NCBI GenBank assembly: GCA_963851085.1
Contig: CAWKNX010000013.1
Span: 154,036 to 218,035, forward strand
DNA length: 64,000 nucleotides
Reading direction: 5' to 3'
Origin: DATFVJ01 sp963851085
Lineage (GTDB): Bacteria > Actinomycetota > Actinomycetes > Streptosporangiales > Streptosporangiaceae
The notes beneath the pieces were generated by a model, which saw only the letters and a program-made list of their open reading frames with translations, had not been told where the DNA came from and searched no databases. Below, one piece after another: positions 8,784 through 18,631 of the stretch (its first letter is position 1; each line of letters starts with the position of its first letter). Made by a program: the position numbers and the translations under genes.

Positions 8784-9692
8784 TCAGTGGGCCCCTACGC
8801 GGTCGTAGATAGGCTCCCGGTTCGTAAGAGCCGCCACGTGGCGGAGCATGCGGTTGGTATCCGGCCGTACCCCGGTGAAAAGGCGGAATGCTTCGGCCGC
8901 CTGGAAGGCGAGCATCGCGCCGCCGGAAAGCGTGCGGCAACCCATGATCCGCGCGTGGTGGAGAAGCTCGGTTTCCAGTGGGGAATAGACGACATCGGCG
9001 ACCCACTGGCCCGGGCGGAGAAAACGGGGCGGGAATGGCAGCCCTGGGTGGGACGCCATGCCGGCCGGTGTCGCGTGGATCAAGCCGTCCGCGGCCGCGA
9101 GGCTGGGCTCGAGGAGATCGTGATCGGCGCCGTCGATACGAGCCCCGCCGAAATGGCTTCCCATCCTCCGCACCAGCGCGTCCGTGCGCCGCCTGTCGGT
9201 GTCGATCACGGTGACCTCGTCCGCGCCAAGGCGGAGGATGGCATAGGCCACTGCCGATCCGGCGCCGCCCGCGCCCAGCACGACCACCCTGTGCTTGGCC
9301 GCGTCCGGCAGCCCTCTTTCCAGGCTGCGGGCGAAGCCCAGCCAGTCGGTGTTGTGCCCGGCGACCCTGCCTGCGCTCCTGCCTGCGCCGAAGATCACCG
9401 TATTGACCGCGCCGATCACGGCGGCGTCCGCGGGCAGTTCGTCGACGTGCTCAAGGACGGCCTGCTTGCACGGATGAGTGATGTTGAGCCCGGTGAACCC
9501 CACCCGCCGGGCCGCGGTCAGCAGGGCCGGGGTCCGCGTCACCTCGAGCCCGAGCGGGTCGAGATCGATGAGCTGATAGACCAGCCGGAGCCCGTTCAAC
9601 TCCGCCTCGCGCTCATGGAGGCGCGGGCTCAGCGAAGCGCCGATGCCGGCGCCGATGAGCCCGGTCAGAAACGACGGCCTGATTTCTGGCAT
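8784..9692 (-). CDS. aroE: Shikimate/quinate 5-dehydrogenase
   Basis: 302 residues. NAD(P)-dependent reduction of 3-dehydroshikimate (or oxidation of quinate/shikimate). The catalytic lysine sits in GLNITHPCKQAV, the form seen in quinate/shikimate dehydrogenases of corynebacteria and in RifI-type cluster enzymes, and the catalytic aspartate in HNTDWLGF. The Rossmann motif is VVLGAGGAGSAV. Substrate entry motif SLSPRLHE matches the SxS of the family. GGAG is placed well before the ATG. With DAHP synthase in the same operon it suggests production of shikimate, or a relative, as a building block. Confidence 0.9.
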   Translation of the reverse strand: MPEIRPSFLTGLIGAGIGASLSPRLHEREAELNGLRLVYQLIDLDPLGLEVTRTPALLTAARRVGFTGLNITHPCKQAVLEHVDELPADAAVIGAVNTVIFGAGRSAGRVAGHNTDWLGFARSLERGLPDAAKHRVVVLGAGGAGSAVAYAILRLGADEVTVIDTDRRRTDALVRRMGSHFGGARIDGADHDLLEPSLAAADGLIHATPAGMASHPGLPFPPRFLRPGQWVADVVYSPLETELLHHARIMGCRTLSGGAMLAFQAAEAFRLFTGVRPDTNRMLRHVAALTNREPIYDRVGAH

Positions 9693-9795
9693 GTGTTACT
9701 CCTGCCGGCCGGAGTTCCGGCTGCCTGGCGTTCCTTTCACACCAGGCCAGCCGGCACTCGAGGGGATGAGGTGAGGTGGCTGTGGCTGGCCTGGT

Positions 9796-11481
9796 TCACC
9801 CGACGACGGCGGCACCTGGAGTCACGGCGAGAATCTTGCCCTCGCCGTCACTGACGTATTCAGAAAGGGTGCCGTACTTCTCCCTGAGCTGGCGCTTCAA
9901 TACCTTTCCTGTCACACCGACGGGGATCGACCCGGCGATTTCGAGCAGCGCGAGCTCGGGATGGCCAGCCGAGCGCAGTGCTTCGTTCGCCGCATTGAAC
10001 AGCGTCTGCGGATCGACCTGCTCGGCTTCTGTCGTGACTACGGCGACAGCGACGGTCTCGGTATCGAGTTTGCCTGCGACGACGGCGCAGTCCTGGATCT
10101 CCGCGATATCGCTGAGGAGGGTCTCCTCCATGAGAATCGAGTAACCGGGCCCGGCCGCCGTCTCGATGGTGTCCACGGCCCGGTCGACATGGAAGAAGTT
10201 GTTTGCTTCGTCCCGGTAGACCATGTCCCCCGGCGTCCAGTACCCGCCGAGCCGGCTCCGATAGGTGATTTCGGAGTCGTCCCAGTATCCCGCCGTGATC
10301 GCCGGGCCCCGGGCGCCGAGCAGCCCGACCTCATAGGCGTCGCACTCGGTGCCGTCCTTGCGCAGCACGGCGACCTCGGAGACGCCAACGGGCTTCCCGA
10401 CACAACGGTCATTGCGTTCGGATGCCAGGGTCCTGCCTTTCAGCAGGACGGCCCAGCCGAGCTCGGTGGTGCCCAGCCGGTCCAGGAAGGAGGAAGGCGG
10501 CAGCCACGTGCTTCGGTGCGCGAGCAGCTTGCGCATGTGCGCCTCGTGCACGGCGTCGGCGGTGGTAACCCACACGTTGACCGAGTCGAGCACGCCTGGC
10601 TCCAGGTCGAGCGCGGCCAGATCCGCGCATGCGTGGCCGAAGGCCATGACCGACGTCGGCTGGTGTTCGCGGATCGCGGCCACCATCTCGGGACCGCTCG
10701 GATCATGCAGCGGCACGATCGGGGTACCGCCGAAGATCGCGTAGGTCATGTAGTGGATGCACCCCAGGTGCGACTGCGGCAGCGCCGCCATCATCACCCC
10801 TCCGGGCACCAGCGTGGGATCGTCCTGGGTGAGCCGGAACCGCGGCCCCGCCACGCTGGAGCGGTGCGTCTGAACGACCGGCTTGGGCCGGCCCGTCGTC
10901 CCCGACGAGTGCAGGATCGAGACCGGATCGTCCGGCGCGTGCCGCCAGCGCCACTCGTCGGGCAGGGTGGTCGCCTGGGGCGCGGGCAGTTCTTCCTCCA
11001 GCTGGATCCATTGCAGGTCCGCCAGCTTGCCGACATCGCCACCGAGTGCCTGAAGGTGAGCGCGATCGGTGTAGAGGCCGACCGGTCTCGTCCGGTCGAG
11101 CAGGGCGGCGGCGATCTCCCGTGGGGCGTTGCTGTTGACCAGTACCGCGATGGCGCCGATCTGGGCCAGCGCGAAGTAGTGCACCGAATACGCGAAGAAG
11201 TCCTTCATGTAGATCGCGACGCGGTCACGTGGGCGTACGCCCTTGTCGAGGTACCATGCCGACCAGCTCTGTGCCAGCTGGTCGAGCTGCAGCAGGCTGA
11301 AGTCGGTCTGCTGCTGACCGTCGGTGTTGGTCAGCGGCCTGCCCGAACGGATGAAGGGCACATCGGGATTCGGGTTGCCCGCGATCGCCGACCTGAGCAG
11401 GTTCCCGCCGCCCACCTCGTCATTCGAGGCGAACTTGAGCCGCTGCTCCTTCGTCAGGAGGGCCTTTTCGGATAGGGACAT
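9796..11481 (-). CDS. AMP-dependent acyl/aryl-CoA synthetase or AMP ligase
   Basis: 561 residues of the adenylate-forming superfamily. The P-loop-like ILHSSGTTGRPKP (about 190-203) and the terminal lysine motif PVGVTGKVLKRQLREKYG are clear. The tyrosine/threonine gate is DRLGTTELGW instead of the commoner YGxTE, and the hinge YWTPGDMVYRD is present. Family role: activate a carboxylic acid as acyl-AMP and pass it to CoA or a carrier protein. The substrate is not readable. It lies 124 bp after the carrier-AMP-ligase fusion and 103 bp before shikimate dehydrogenase on the same strand. Two adenylating enzymes in one cluster imply two activated acids, or an acid activated in two places. Confidence 0.85.
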   Translation of the reverse strand: MSLSEKALLTKEQRLKFASNDEVGGGNLLRSAIAGNPNPDVPFIRSGRPLTNTDGQQQTDFSLLQLDQLAQSWSAWYLDKGVRPRDRVAIYMKDFFAYSVHYFALAQIGAIAVLVNSNAPREIAAALLDRTRPVGLYTDRAHLQALGGDVGKLADLQWIQLEEELPAPQATTLPDEWRWRHAPDDPVSILHSSGTTGRPKPVVQTHRSSVAGPRFRLTQDDPTLVPGGVMMAALPQSHLGCIHYMTYAIFGGTPIVPLHDPSGPEMVAAIREHQPTSVMAFGHACADLAALDLEPGVLDSVNVWVTTADAVHEAHMRKLLAHRSTWLPPSSFLDRLGTTELGWAVLLKGRTLASERNDRCVGKPVGVSEVAVLRKDGTECDAYEVGLLGARGPAITAGYWDDSEITYRSRLGGYWTPGDMVYRDEANNFFHVDRAVDTIETAAGPGYSILMEETLLSDIAEIQDCAVVAGKLDTETVAVAVVTTEAEQVDPQTLFNAANEALRSAGHPELALLEIAGSIPVGVTGKVLKRQLREKYGTLSEYVSDGEGKILAVTPGAAVVG

Positions 11482-11605
11482 GGTTCACCTTCCATGATTG
11501 AGCGACCGAGCTTGTACTTCGGTTTCTGGCGGCACCCGCAGGCCGTCCATCCCGGTGGCGCTGAGGTGCACGGCCTTCCTGAGTGCCTCGCGGCGGGAGA
11601 CTTGC

Positions 11606-13612
11606 TTATCGCCCGTCCCCGGCCGACGAGGAAGGGCCGGCCCCGACAAGGGTCACGGCGTGTTCGCGCAACGTCCCCCGGTCCAGCTTGCCGACCCCGA
11701 TCAGCGGCATCGTGTCGATGAGTTCCAGCCGCTCCGGCAGCTTGTAGCGGGCAAGCCCCCGGTCCTTGAAGTGCCGGCGGATGTCGTGCAGTTCGGGCGG
11801 GGTCTCGCCAGCGGACACCACGAAGAGGCAGACTGTCTCGCCGTAGACCGGATGCGGCATGGGCGCGGCCCCGGCCGCTGCCACCTGCGGCAGTTCCCTG
11901 GCCAGTTCCTCCAGCTCCTCCGCACTGATCTTCTCACCGCCGCGATTGATCAGATTCTTGATTCGCCCGGTGATCTCGAGGTTGCCGTCCGGCCGCAACC
12001 GGACCAAATCCCCTGTGCGGTAGAACCCGTCCGCGGTGAAGGCCCGCGCCGTGGCCGCCGGATCCCGGTAGTATCCGGCGACGGTGGAGGGGCCGCGGGT
12101 CAGCAGCTGGCCAACTTCCCCCGCGGGCACCGGATTGTCGTCCTCGTCGACGACCCGGATCTCGTCACCGGGTGACGCCGGCCGTCCCTGGGTCGCGGAC
12201 GTCACCTCGTCCGGGTCGTCAAGGCGGGTGAAATTCCCCAGTCCCTCGCTCATTCCGTAGACCTGCTGGACCACGCACCGCAACGCGCTCATCGCCTGCT
12301 CGGCAATCGCCGGGTCCAGCCGGGCGCCACCGACCTGGAGGACGGCCAAGCTGGAGACGTCGTAATGCTCGGTGCGGAGCACATTGACCCACTGGGTGAC
12401 GAGGCCGGGTACGGCGGCCGTGTGCGTCACCCGTTCCCGCTGAATCAGCTCCAGGGCCTGCCGTGGATCCTCGGCACTGCCCAGGACGACCGTCCCGCCC
12501 GCGGCCAGCGTCCCCATGATCCCTGGATAGGCGAGGACGAAAGTATGGGTGGCGGGCAGTACCGCGAGGTAGACGGTCTCGGCGGAGACCGCCGCGACCT
12601 CAGCTGTGCTCCGCACGACGTAGCCGTAGTCCTCGTGTGTGCGCGCCATCAGCTTGGGAGGCCCGGTGGTGCCGCTTGACAGCAGAAACAGCGCGGCGTC
12701 GCCCGGGTCCATAGCCGCAGGATCCAGCTGTCCTGCCCCGCGGCACCGATCATCGCCGTGGCCCGGGTCACAGAGCCGGGTCAGGTCGGTGAGGTCCGGT
12801 CCGTCCTCGCCCGCTCCGCCCGCCACTAGCAGCCGGGTGAGGCGAGGATGCCGGGGACGCAGCTGCTGCACCATCGAGAGGTGATCGCCGCGCCGGGTGT
12901 TGCCAGGCACCGCGATCGCCACGGGCGAGGTCAGCCCCAAGATCCGGTCCAGCTCGTACTCCCGCAGCGTCGCCAGGGTGAGCACCGGCGGGGCACCGAT
13001 CCGGATCAGAGCGAGCACGGTGACGACGTATTCAACGGAATTGGGCAGCTGGACCACCACCGGGTCGCCACGCCCGATGCCCAGAGCCAAGAGCCCCTGT
13101 GCCGCCCGCTCCACCGCGGTGGACAGTTCGCCGTAGCTCAGCCGCCGCTCGCCGGCGACGAGCGCGCACTTGGCTGGATCCTGGTGGGCGTGCCGCAGGA
13201 GCAGGGTGTCCAGCGGCTCGGCGCGCCACCATCCGGCCTCGCGGTACCGCCGCGCCCGATCGGGCGGGACGCGGGGAATCTCGTCCGCCGCCCGGGGGCT
13301 CTCGGCGGGAGCCTCGTGCTGATCGGCGGGAGCCTCGTGCTGATCGGCCGGCACCTCGTGCTGATCGGCCGGCGCCTGGTGCTGATCGGCCGGCCGCGCC
13401 CCGTCGGCGAGCGCCGCGAGTTCGGCCAGCGAGTAGTCCTTCGTGTCCCACAGGTCGACCTTCAGACCGAACCGGTGGCCAAGCGCCAGCTCCAGCTCCG
13501 TCGTCTCGACCGAGTCGAGCCCGAGATCCGCGCGCAACCGCGCGTCCGCCGCAAGCTCGTCTGCCCTGATGCCTATCTCCCGCAGCACCTCGCTGAGGAG
13601 CTCGATGCTCAT
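11606..13612 (-). CDS. Carrier protein-aryl-AMP ligase fusion (starter-unit loading)
   Basis: 668 residues. An N-terminal carrier domain of about 70 residues carries the phosphopantetheine serine Ser34 in GLDSVETTEL. Then a linker of four near-identical seven-residue repeats (ADQHEAP, about 75-102) leads into a DhbE/EntE-like ligase: RYREAGWWRAEPL, LPNSVEYVV, LFLLSSGTTGPPKL, VYGMSEG, RTGDLVRLRPDG and C-terminal GVGKLDR. DhbE/EntE enzymes adenylate aryl acids such as 2,3-dihydroxybenzoate. A carrier fused to its ligase is a self-loading starter module. With DAHP synthase and shikimate dehydrogenase nearby, a shikimate-pathway acid is the likely load (inference). Confidence 0.86.
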   Translation of the reverse strand: MSIELLSEVLREIGIRADELAADARLRADLGLDSVETTELELALGHRFGLKVDLWDTKDYSLAELAALADGARPADQHQAPADQHEVPADQHEAPADQHEAPAESPRAADEIPRVPPDRARRYREAGWWRAEPLDTLLLRHAHQDPAKCALVAGERRLSYGELSTAVERAAQGLLALGIGRGDPVVVQLPNSVEYVVTVLALIRIGAPPVLTLATLREYELDRILGLTSPVAIAVPGNTRRGDHLSMVQQLRPRHPRLTRLLVAGGAGEDGPDLTDLTRLCDPGHGDDRCRGAGQLDPAAMDPGDAALFLLSSGTTGPPKLMARTHEDYGYVVRSTAEVAAVSAETVYLAVLPATHTFVLAYPGIMGTLAAGGTVVLGSAEDPRQALELIQRERVTHTAAVPGLVTQWVNVLRTEHYDVSSLAVLQVGGARLDPAIAEQAMSALRCVVQQVYGMSEGLGNFTRLDDPDEVTSATQGRPASPGDEIRVVDEDDNPVPAGEVGQLLTRGPSTVAGYYRDPAATARAFTADGFYRTGDLVRLRPDGNLEITGRIKNLINRGGEKISAEELEELARELPQVAAAGAAPMPHPVYGETVCLFVVSAGETPPELHDIRRHFKDRGLARYKLPERLELIDTMPLIGVGKLDRGTLREHAVTLVGAGPSSSAGDGR

Positions 13613-13666
13613 GTCTCTGCGCTCCTGATCAGTCGGGTCTGATGATCAGACGGTCTGGCCCGGCGC

Positions 13667-14989
13667 CTACAGCCGTGCCAGGGACGCCCCGACGATGCCG
13701 GCCACCTCGTCAAGCACGTCGGGAGTGTGTGCGGTGCTGAGGAACCACGGCTCCAGCGGATTCGGGTGGAAGTAGAGGCCGGCCTCCTGGCACAGCATCT
13801 GCAGCCTGCGGTGGCCAGCGAAGTCGATCAGCGGCATACCCGCGTCGTAGGCCATATCCGTGTCCGGCGCGCCGGTCAGGAGGGCCACCGACATCACCGA
13901 TCCACAGCGTGTGATGCGCGCGTAGTGCCCGGCCGAAGCGAACACGTCGGTCAGCCGCTGCTCCAGATAGCCGCTGATGACTTCGAGGGTGTCGTACACC
14001 GACGGATCCCGCGTGAGCTTGCGGAGCATGGCCGCCGCGGCGGTGACCGCGGCGTGATTACCCGCGAAGACACCGGCGTGGAACGCCTGGTTGCGAGCGA
14101 GCGGCGCCATGATCTCCTTGCTGCCGCCGAACGCCGCGACCGGGAACCCGCCGCCGAGAACCTTGGACACGATCGTCAGGTCAGGCCGCAGCGACAGCCT
14201 CTCCTGTGCGCCGCCCAGGGCCACCCGGAAGCCGGTGATCACCTCGTCGAAGACCAGCAGCGCCCCGTGGCGGGCGGTCAGGTCGGCGAGTCGTTCCAGA
14301 AATCCAGGCAGCGGATGGACGATTCCCGCGTTGCCGCAGATCGGCTCGACGATCACGGCCGCTATCTCGTCGCCGCGCGCCGCGAACAGGTCATCGAGCG
14401 CGCCAGGGTCATTCCAGGGGAGCTGGAGTGTGTGCGCGAGTGCCCCGGGAATCATCCCAGGCGCCCCTGGGACGGCGCCGTGCACACCCGCGCCGTCGTT
14501 CGTGATGGCCGCCTTGCGGAGCACGGTCTCGCTCCACCCGTGGTAGTGCCCGTCGAAGGTGACCACCACGGTGCGGCCCGTGACGAACCGGGCAAGCCGT
14601 AGCGCGGAGGTGATCGCCTCGGTCCCCGAGTTGGCGAACCGGACCTGCTCGATCGTCGGCACGGTGGCCGCGATCAGCTCACCCGTCTGGTGGTCAAGCC
14701 GGTGCGGAATACCTGTGATGGCCCCAAGCCTCAGCCGATCGGCCACCACACCCAGGACATCCGGATCGGAATAACCGAAGAGGTGCGGCCCATAGCCCAT
14801 GTTCACATCGATGAGCGCATTGTCCTCGACGTCCCAGATACGGCAGCCGGCGGACCGGTCCAGCACCAGCGGGGTCTGCATGCCGAGGTTTCGCATATTG
14901 CTGCTGCCGCCGCCGGCAATGACCTCGCGGGTGGCGTCAAGCAGCTGTTCACTGGTCACTCGCGTAATGTCAACCGTTAGCTGGGTCAT
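13667..14989 (-). CDS. Class III aminotransferase, glutamate-1-semialdehyde aminotransferase-like
   Basis: 440 residues from ATG 14989, which has AAGGAG eleven bases upstream; the frame extends upstream of this without a plausible start. Class III PLP enzyme: GPHLFGYSDP, FANSGTEAITSALRLAR, FDGHYHGW, FDEVITGFR and the PLP lysine in SKVLGGGFPVAAFGG. Such proteins resemble HemL and also the beta-aminating AMT domains found in NRPS/PKS systems (mycosubtilin, microcystin). Beside FkbH and a PKS, amination of a carrier-bound keto acyl chain is more likely than tetrapyrrole synthesis. No haem genes are near. Confidence 0.85.
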   Translation of the reverse strand: MTQLTVDITRVTSEQLLDATREVIAGGGSSNMRNLGMQTPLVLDRSAGCRIWDVEDNALIDVNMGYGPHLFGYSDPDVLGVVADRLRLGAITGIPHRLDHQTGELIAATVPTIEQVRFANSGTEAITSALRLARFVTGRTVVVTFDGHYHGWSETVLRKAAITNDGAGVHGAVPGAPGMIPGALAHTLQLPWNDPGALDDLFAARGDEIAAVIVEPICGNAGIVHPLPGFLERLADLTARHGALLVFDEVITGFRVALGGAQERLSLRPDLTIVSKVLGGGFPVAAFGGSKEIMAPLARNQAFHAGVFAGNHAAVTAAAAMLRKLTRDPSVYDTLEVISGYLEQRLTDVFASAGHYARITRCGSVMSVALLTGAPDTDMAYDAGMPLIDFAGHRRLQMLCQEAGLYFHPNPLEPWFLSTAHTPDVLDEVAGIVGASLARL

Positions 14990-15075
14990 GGTGAATCGAC
15001 TCCTTCTGGGGACAGCTTCTGTGGGACAGCTTCTGTGGCAGCTTGTATGGCAGATGCTGGGATGAATGGCGCATA

Positions 15076-16131
15076 TCATGCGCAAGGTACGGTGACCGTC
15101 ACATAGGGTGGGTCGGCTGGAATATTGGCCAGATCGGCTTCGAAAACAACGAAGTCGTCTCGGCGTTCCACTTCGGAAAACCGATTGAACTTGTATGAGA
15201 CGTACATCATCCGGTTCCGGCCCGTCTGGACGAACTCGGCAAGCAGCCGGACACCCGCGGCGTCGGCCAGCCGCTTGATGTGATTGATCATGATGGCGCC
15301 GACGCCACGCGACATCACCCTGCACGACATGAGCAGCAGCTTGACGACCCAGGTCTCGTCGCTCTTCTCGACCAGCGCGAGACCGGTCGTGCCGTAAGGC
15401 CCGTACCGGTCCGCCAGCGTCGATGCGAGCAGGAGGTGCCGGTCTGACTTACGGAAGTTGTCCAGTTCCTGGTAGGAGTAGGTGTAGCCGGTCGTGTTGA
15501 GTTGATTCGTGCGCAGCGTCAGTTCTTCGGCGCGCTGCAGGTCGTCTTCCGTCGCCGCCATGATGGTGAAGTGCATCTGGAGGCTTTCGAGGAACGCTTC
15601 CTGCACCCCGCTGAAGTCGGCCTCGGCGACTTTCCTTTCCTGGTCCGCCTGGTACATCAGGCGCCGCTTGCGCGAGTCGTCGGTCACGAACTCCGGTGTG
15701 AACTCGGCTCGCCCGGTGAGCGCACCCGCGTCCGTGGCGTCGAGGCACAGCACCTCGGGCAGGGCGAAAGCCACCTCCGCACGCTCGAAAGGCTGGTCAT
15801 CAATGAAGGCAAGCGTGTCAATCCCGATGTTGAGATCCGCGGCGATCGCCTTCACTGAGGCTGATTTCGCGTCCCAGCCGATCTGCGGATAGAGGAAGTA
15901 CTCATGCAAGCCGAATTCTTTGAGTTTGGCGATCGCCGCATCGTGGTCATTGCGGCTGGCGATGGAGTGGATGATTCCCCGTTCGTCCAGCGTCTTGATG
16001 GTGGCGACGGCCTCGGGAAACGGCTTGACGTCATCGTTCTCCAGCAGAATGCCCTGCCAGAGGGTGTTGTCGAGATCCCACACCAGGCATTTCACGGTCT
16101 TGCGGGGACTGTTACGCTCATCGCTGCTCAT
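15076..16131 (-). CDS. fkbH: FkbH-like glyceryl-ACP forming HAD protein
   Basis: 351 residues from ATG 16131 (GGGAGG six bases upstream; the longer frame starts inside a repeat array). The HAD motif LVWDLDNTLWQG is at about residues 14-25. A later FIDDQPFERAEV and a C-terminal GNAT-like part (RTNQLNTTGYTYS, MSCRVMSRGVG) complete the FkbH family. FkbH dephosphorylates 1,3-bisphosphoglycerate and loads glyceryl onto a dedicated ACP, the first step toward hydroxy- or methoxymalonyl-ACP. The ACP and both oxidoreductases of that pathway lie directly upstream. Confidence 0.92.
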   Translation of the reverse strand: MSSDERNSPRKTVKCLVWDLDNTLWQGILLENDDVKPFPEAVATIKTLDERGIIHSIASRNDHDAAIAKLKEFGLHEYFLYPQIGWDAKSASVKAIAADLNIGIDTLAFIDDQPFERAEVAFALPEVLCLDATDAGALTGRAEFTPEFVTDDSRKRRLMYQADQERKVAEADFSGVQEAFLESLQMHFTIMAATEDDLQRAEELTLRTNQLNTTGYTYSYQELDNFRKSDRHLLLASTLADRYGPYGTTGLALVEKSDETWVVKLLLMSCRVMSRGVGAIMINHIKRLADAAGVRLLAEFVQTGRNRMMYVSYKFNRFSEVERRDDFVVFEADLANIPADPPYVTVTVPCA

Positions 16132-16158
16132 TCTTGCCTCCCTCGCCCTGCGGATTGC

Positions 16159-16260
16159 AGCACGCCGCATCCGGGAAAAGTCCACGCCGCGGCCCCAGAT
16201 GATTTCGGTCACGCACCGCCCCGGATAAGTTCCGTCACGCCGCGCCCCGGATGATTTCGG

Positions 16261-16286
<26 letters not shown>
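16159..16286. repeat. Tandem degenerate 26-bp repeats over the acyl-CoA dehydrogenase stop
   Basis: Five units, three of them exactly 26 bp (16209-16234, 16235-16260, 16261-16286), sharing TCACGC..CCCCGGAT.ATTTCGG. The last unit contains the acyl-CoA dehydrogenase stop codon, and the rest fills the 129-bp gap to fkbH, so the array arose by duplication of the gene's 3' end. Confidence 0.8.
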
Positions 16287-17415
<1,129 letters not shown>

Positions 17416-17421
17416 GGCAGC

Positions 17422-17667
17422 CTACGTTCCCGCTGGCACAGCGAGCTTGCCGTCGACGAACTGCGCGATCGCGTCGATAGACCGGAAATTCTCGAAATCC
17501 AGATCCTCGTCGTCAAGTGTGATCGAGAAGTCCTTCTCCACCATGGCGATGAGCTGCATTACGAACAGCGAATTCGAGTAGCCGCTGGCGAAGATGTCTT
17601 CGTCGTCAGCGAAATTGTGCTCCTTGAAATATTGGCCCAGGAAATTCCTGACCTTCGCCCTGATCAT
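17422..17667 (-). CDS. Acyl carrier protein for the glyceryl-derived extender unit (FkbJ-like)
   Basis: 81 residues from ATG 17667 with AAGGTG nine bases upstream. The phosphopantetheine serine is Ser33 in YSNSLFVMQLI, the same NSL context seen in FkbJ-type ACPs of methoxymalonyl pathways, where most ACPs have DSL. A long acidic stretch (DDEDLDFENF) follows. It carries the glyceryl to hydroxymalonyl intermediates made by the neighbouring FkbH, acyl-CoA dehydrogenase and 3-hydroxyacyl-CoA dehydrogenase. Confidence 0.9.
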   Translation of the reverse strand: MIRAKVRNFLGQYFKEHNFADDEDIFASGYSNSLFVMQLIAMVEKDFSITLDDEDLDFENFRSIDAIAQFVDGKLAVPAGT

Positions 17668-17690
17668 TGAGGTGCACCTTCCTTTTGTTC

Positions 17691-18569
17691 CTACCGATAG
17701 TCGTAGAAGCCGCGGCCGCTCTTGCGGCCGTGCAGGCCAGCATCGACAAGCTGCTTCAGCAGCGGGCACGGCCGGTACTTGCTGTCGCCGAAGCTCTCGT
17801 GCAGGCCTTCGATCGACAGGAGAATGGTGTCGAGGCCGATGAGGTCCGCGGTCTCCAGCGGGCCCATAGTGTGCCCGAAACAGCCCTTGAAGATCCGGTC
17901 GATCTCGATCGCGGCGGCCACCCGCTCGTGGACCAGATAGGCGGCCTCGTTGACGGTCAGCATCAGCACGCGGTTGGAGACGAAGCCTGGGGAGTCGGCG
18001 ACCACGACCCCCTCCTTGCCGATCGCGGAAAGCAGGCCAAGCATCGCCTGCACGGTCTCGTCCGAGGTGTGGTAGCCCTTGATCACCTCTACCATCGGCT
18101 TGAGCGAGACAGGATTCATGAAGTGGGCGCCGATGACCTTGTCGGGGCGACCGGTTATCCCGCCGGCCCTCGTGACCGGAATGCACGAGGTGTTCACGGC
18201 GAAGATCACGTCGGGCTTGCACAACGAGTCGAGCGCCTCGAACACCGGCCGCTTGATGTCCCAGTCTTCTGTGACGTTCTCGATGACGAAGTCGGCATCT
18301 GCGACGTCCGCGATGTCGGTGGTGAAGGTGATGCGGTCGAGGATCTCGGCGCGGTTCACCTTGGCCGGAGCTGCTATACCGTTCCGCGCGCTCAGCATCC
18401 GCTGGAAACGAAGGCTGAGCTCGATGTTCTGGCGCGCCCGCGCAAGGGCGGCCGTGGTGACGTCCGTCAGGACGACGCCGAATCCAGCTTGGGCAAGCAC
18501 TTGGGCTACCTCGCTGCCCATCACGCCCGCCCCGATCACACCAACGGTCCGTATTCCGATATTCGACAT
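17691..18569 (-). CDS. 3-hydroxyacyl-CoA dehydrogenase-like, glyceryl-ACP oxidation
   Basis: 292 residues from ATG 18569, with GGAAGG five to six bases before it (the frame extends eight codons upstream without a site). NAD-binding GVIGAGVMGSEVAQ at the N-terminus, then NTSCIPVT, HFMNPV with the catalytic histidine, and PGFVSNRVLM; all typical of the 3-hydroxyacyl-CoA dehydrogenase/HBDH family. In FK506, geldanamycin and zwittermicin clusters the homologue oxidises carrier-bound glyceryl. It precedes the ACP by 23 bp, giving the order dehydrogenase-ACP-ACAD-FkbH. Confidence 0.9.
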   Translation of the reverse strand: MSNIGIRTVGVIGAGVMGSEVAQVLAQAGFGVVLTDVTTAALARARQNIELSLRFQRMLSARNGIAAPAKVNRAEILDRITFTTDIADVADADFVIENVTEDWDIKRPVFEALDSLCKPDVIFAVNTSCIPVTRAGGITGRPDKVIGAHFMNPVSLKPMVEVIKGYHTSDETVQAMLGLLSAIGKEGVVVADSPGFVSNRVLMLTVNEAAYLVHERVAAAIEIDRIFKGCFGHTMGPLETADLIGLDTILLSIEGLHESFGDSKYRPCPLLKQLVDAGLHGRKSGRGFYDYR

Positions 18570-18631
18570 GATGTCCTTCCCAGGGTTTCGCACTCCGGCG
18601 GTCTCGAAGGTGGGGCTTGGTCAGCGCACGG

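Noticed and set aside
5290..13612. AHBA (ansamycin starter) gene set
   Set aside because: No AHBA synthase, no class II aminoDAHP synthase and no dehydratase in the window; only shikimate dehydrogenase is shared.
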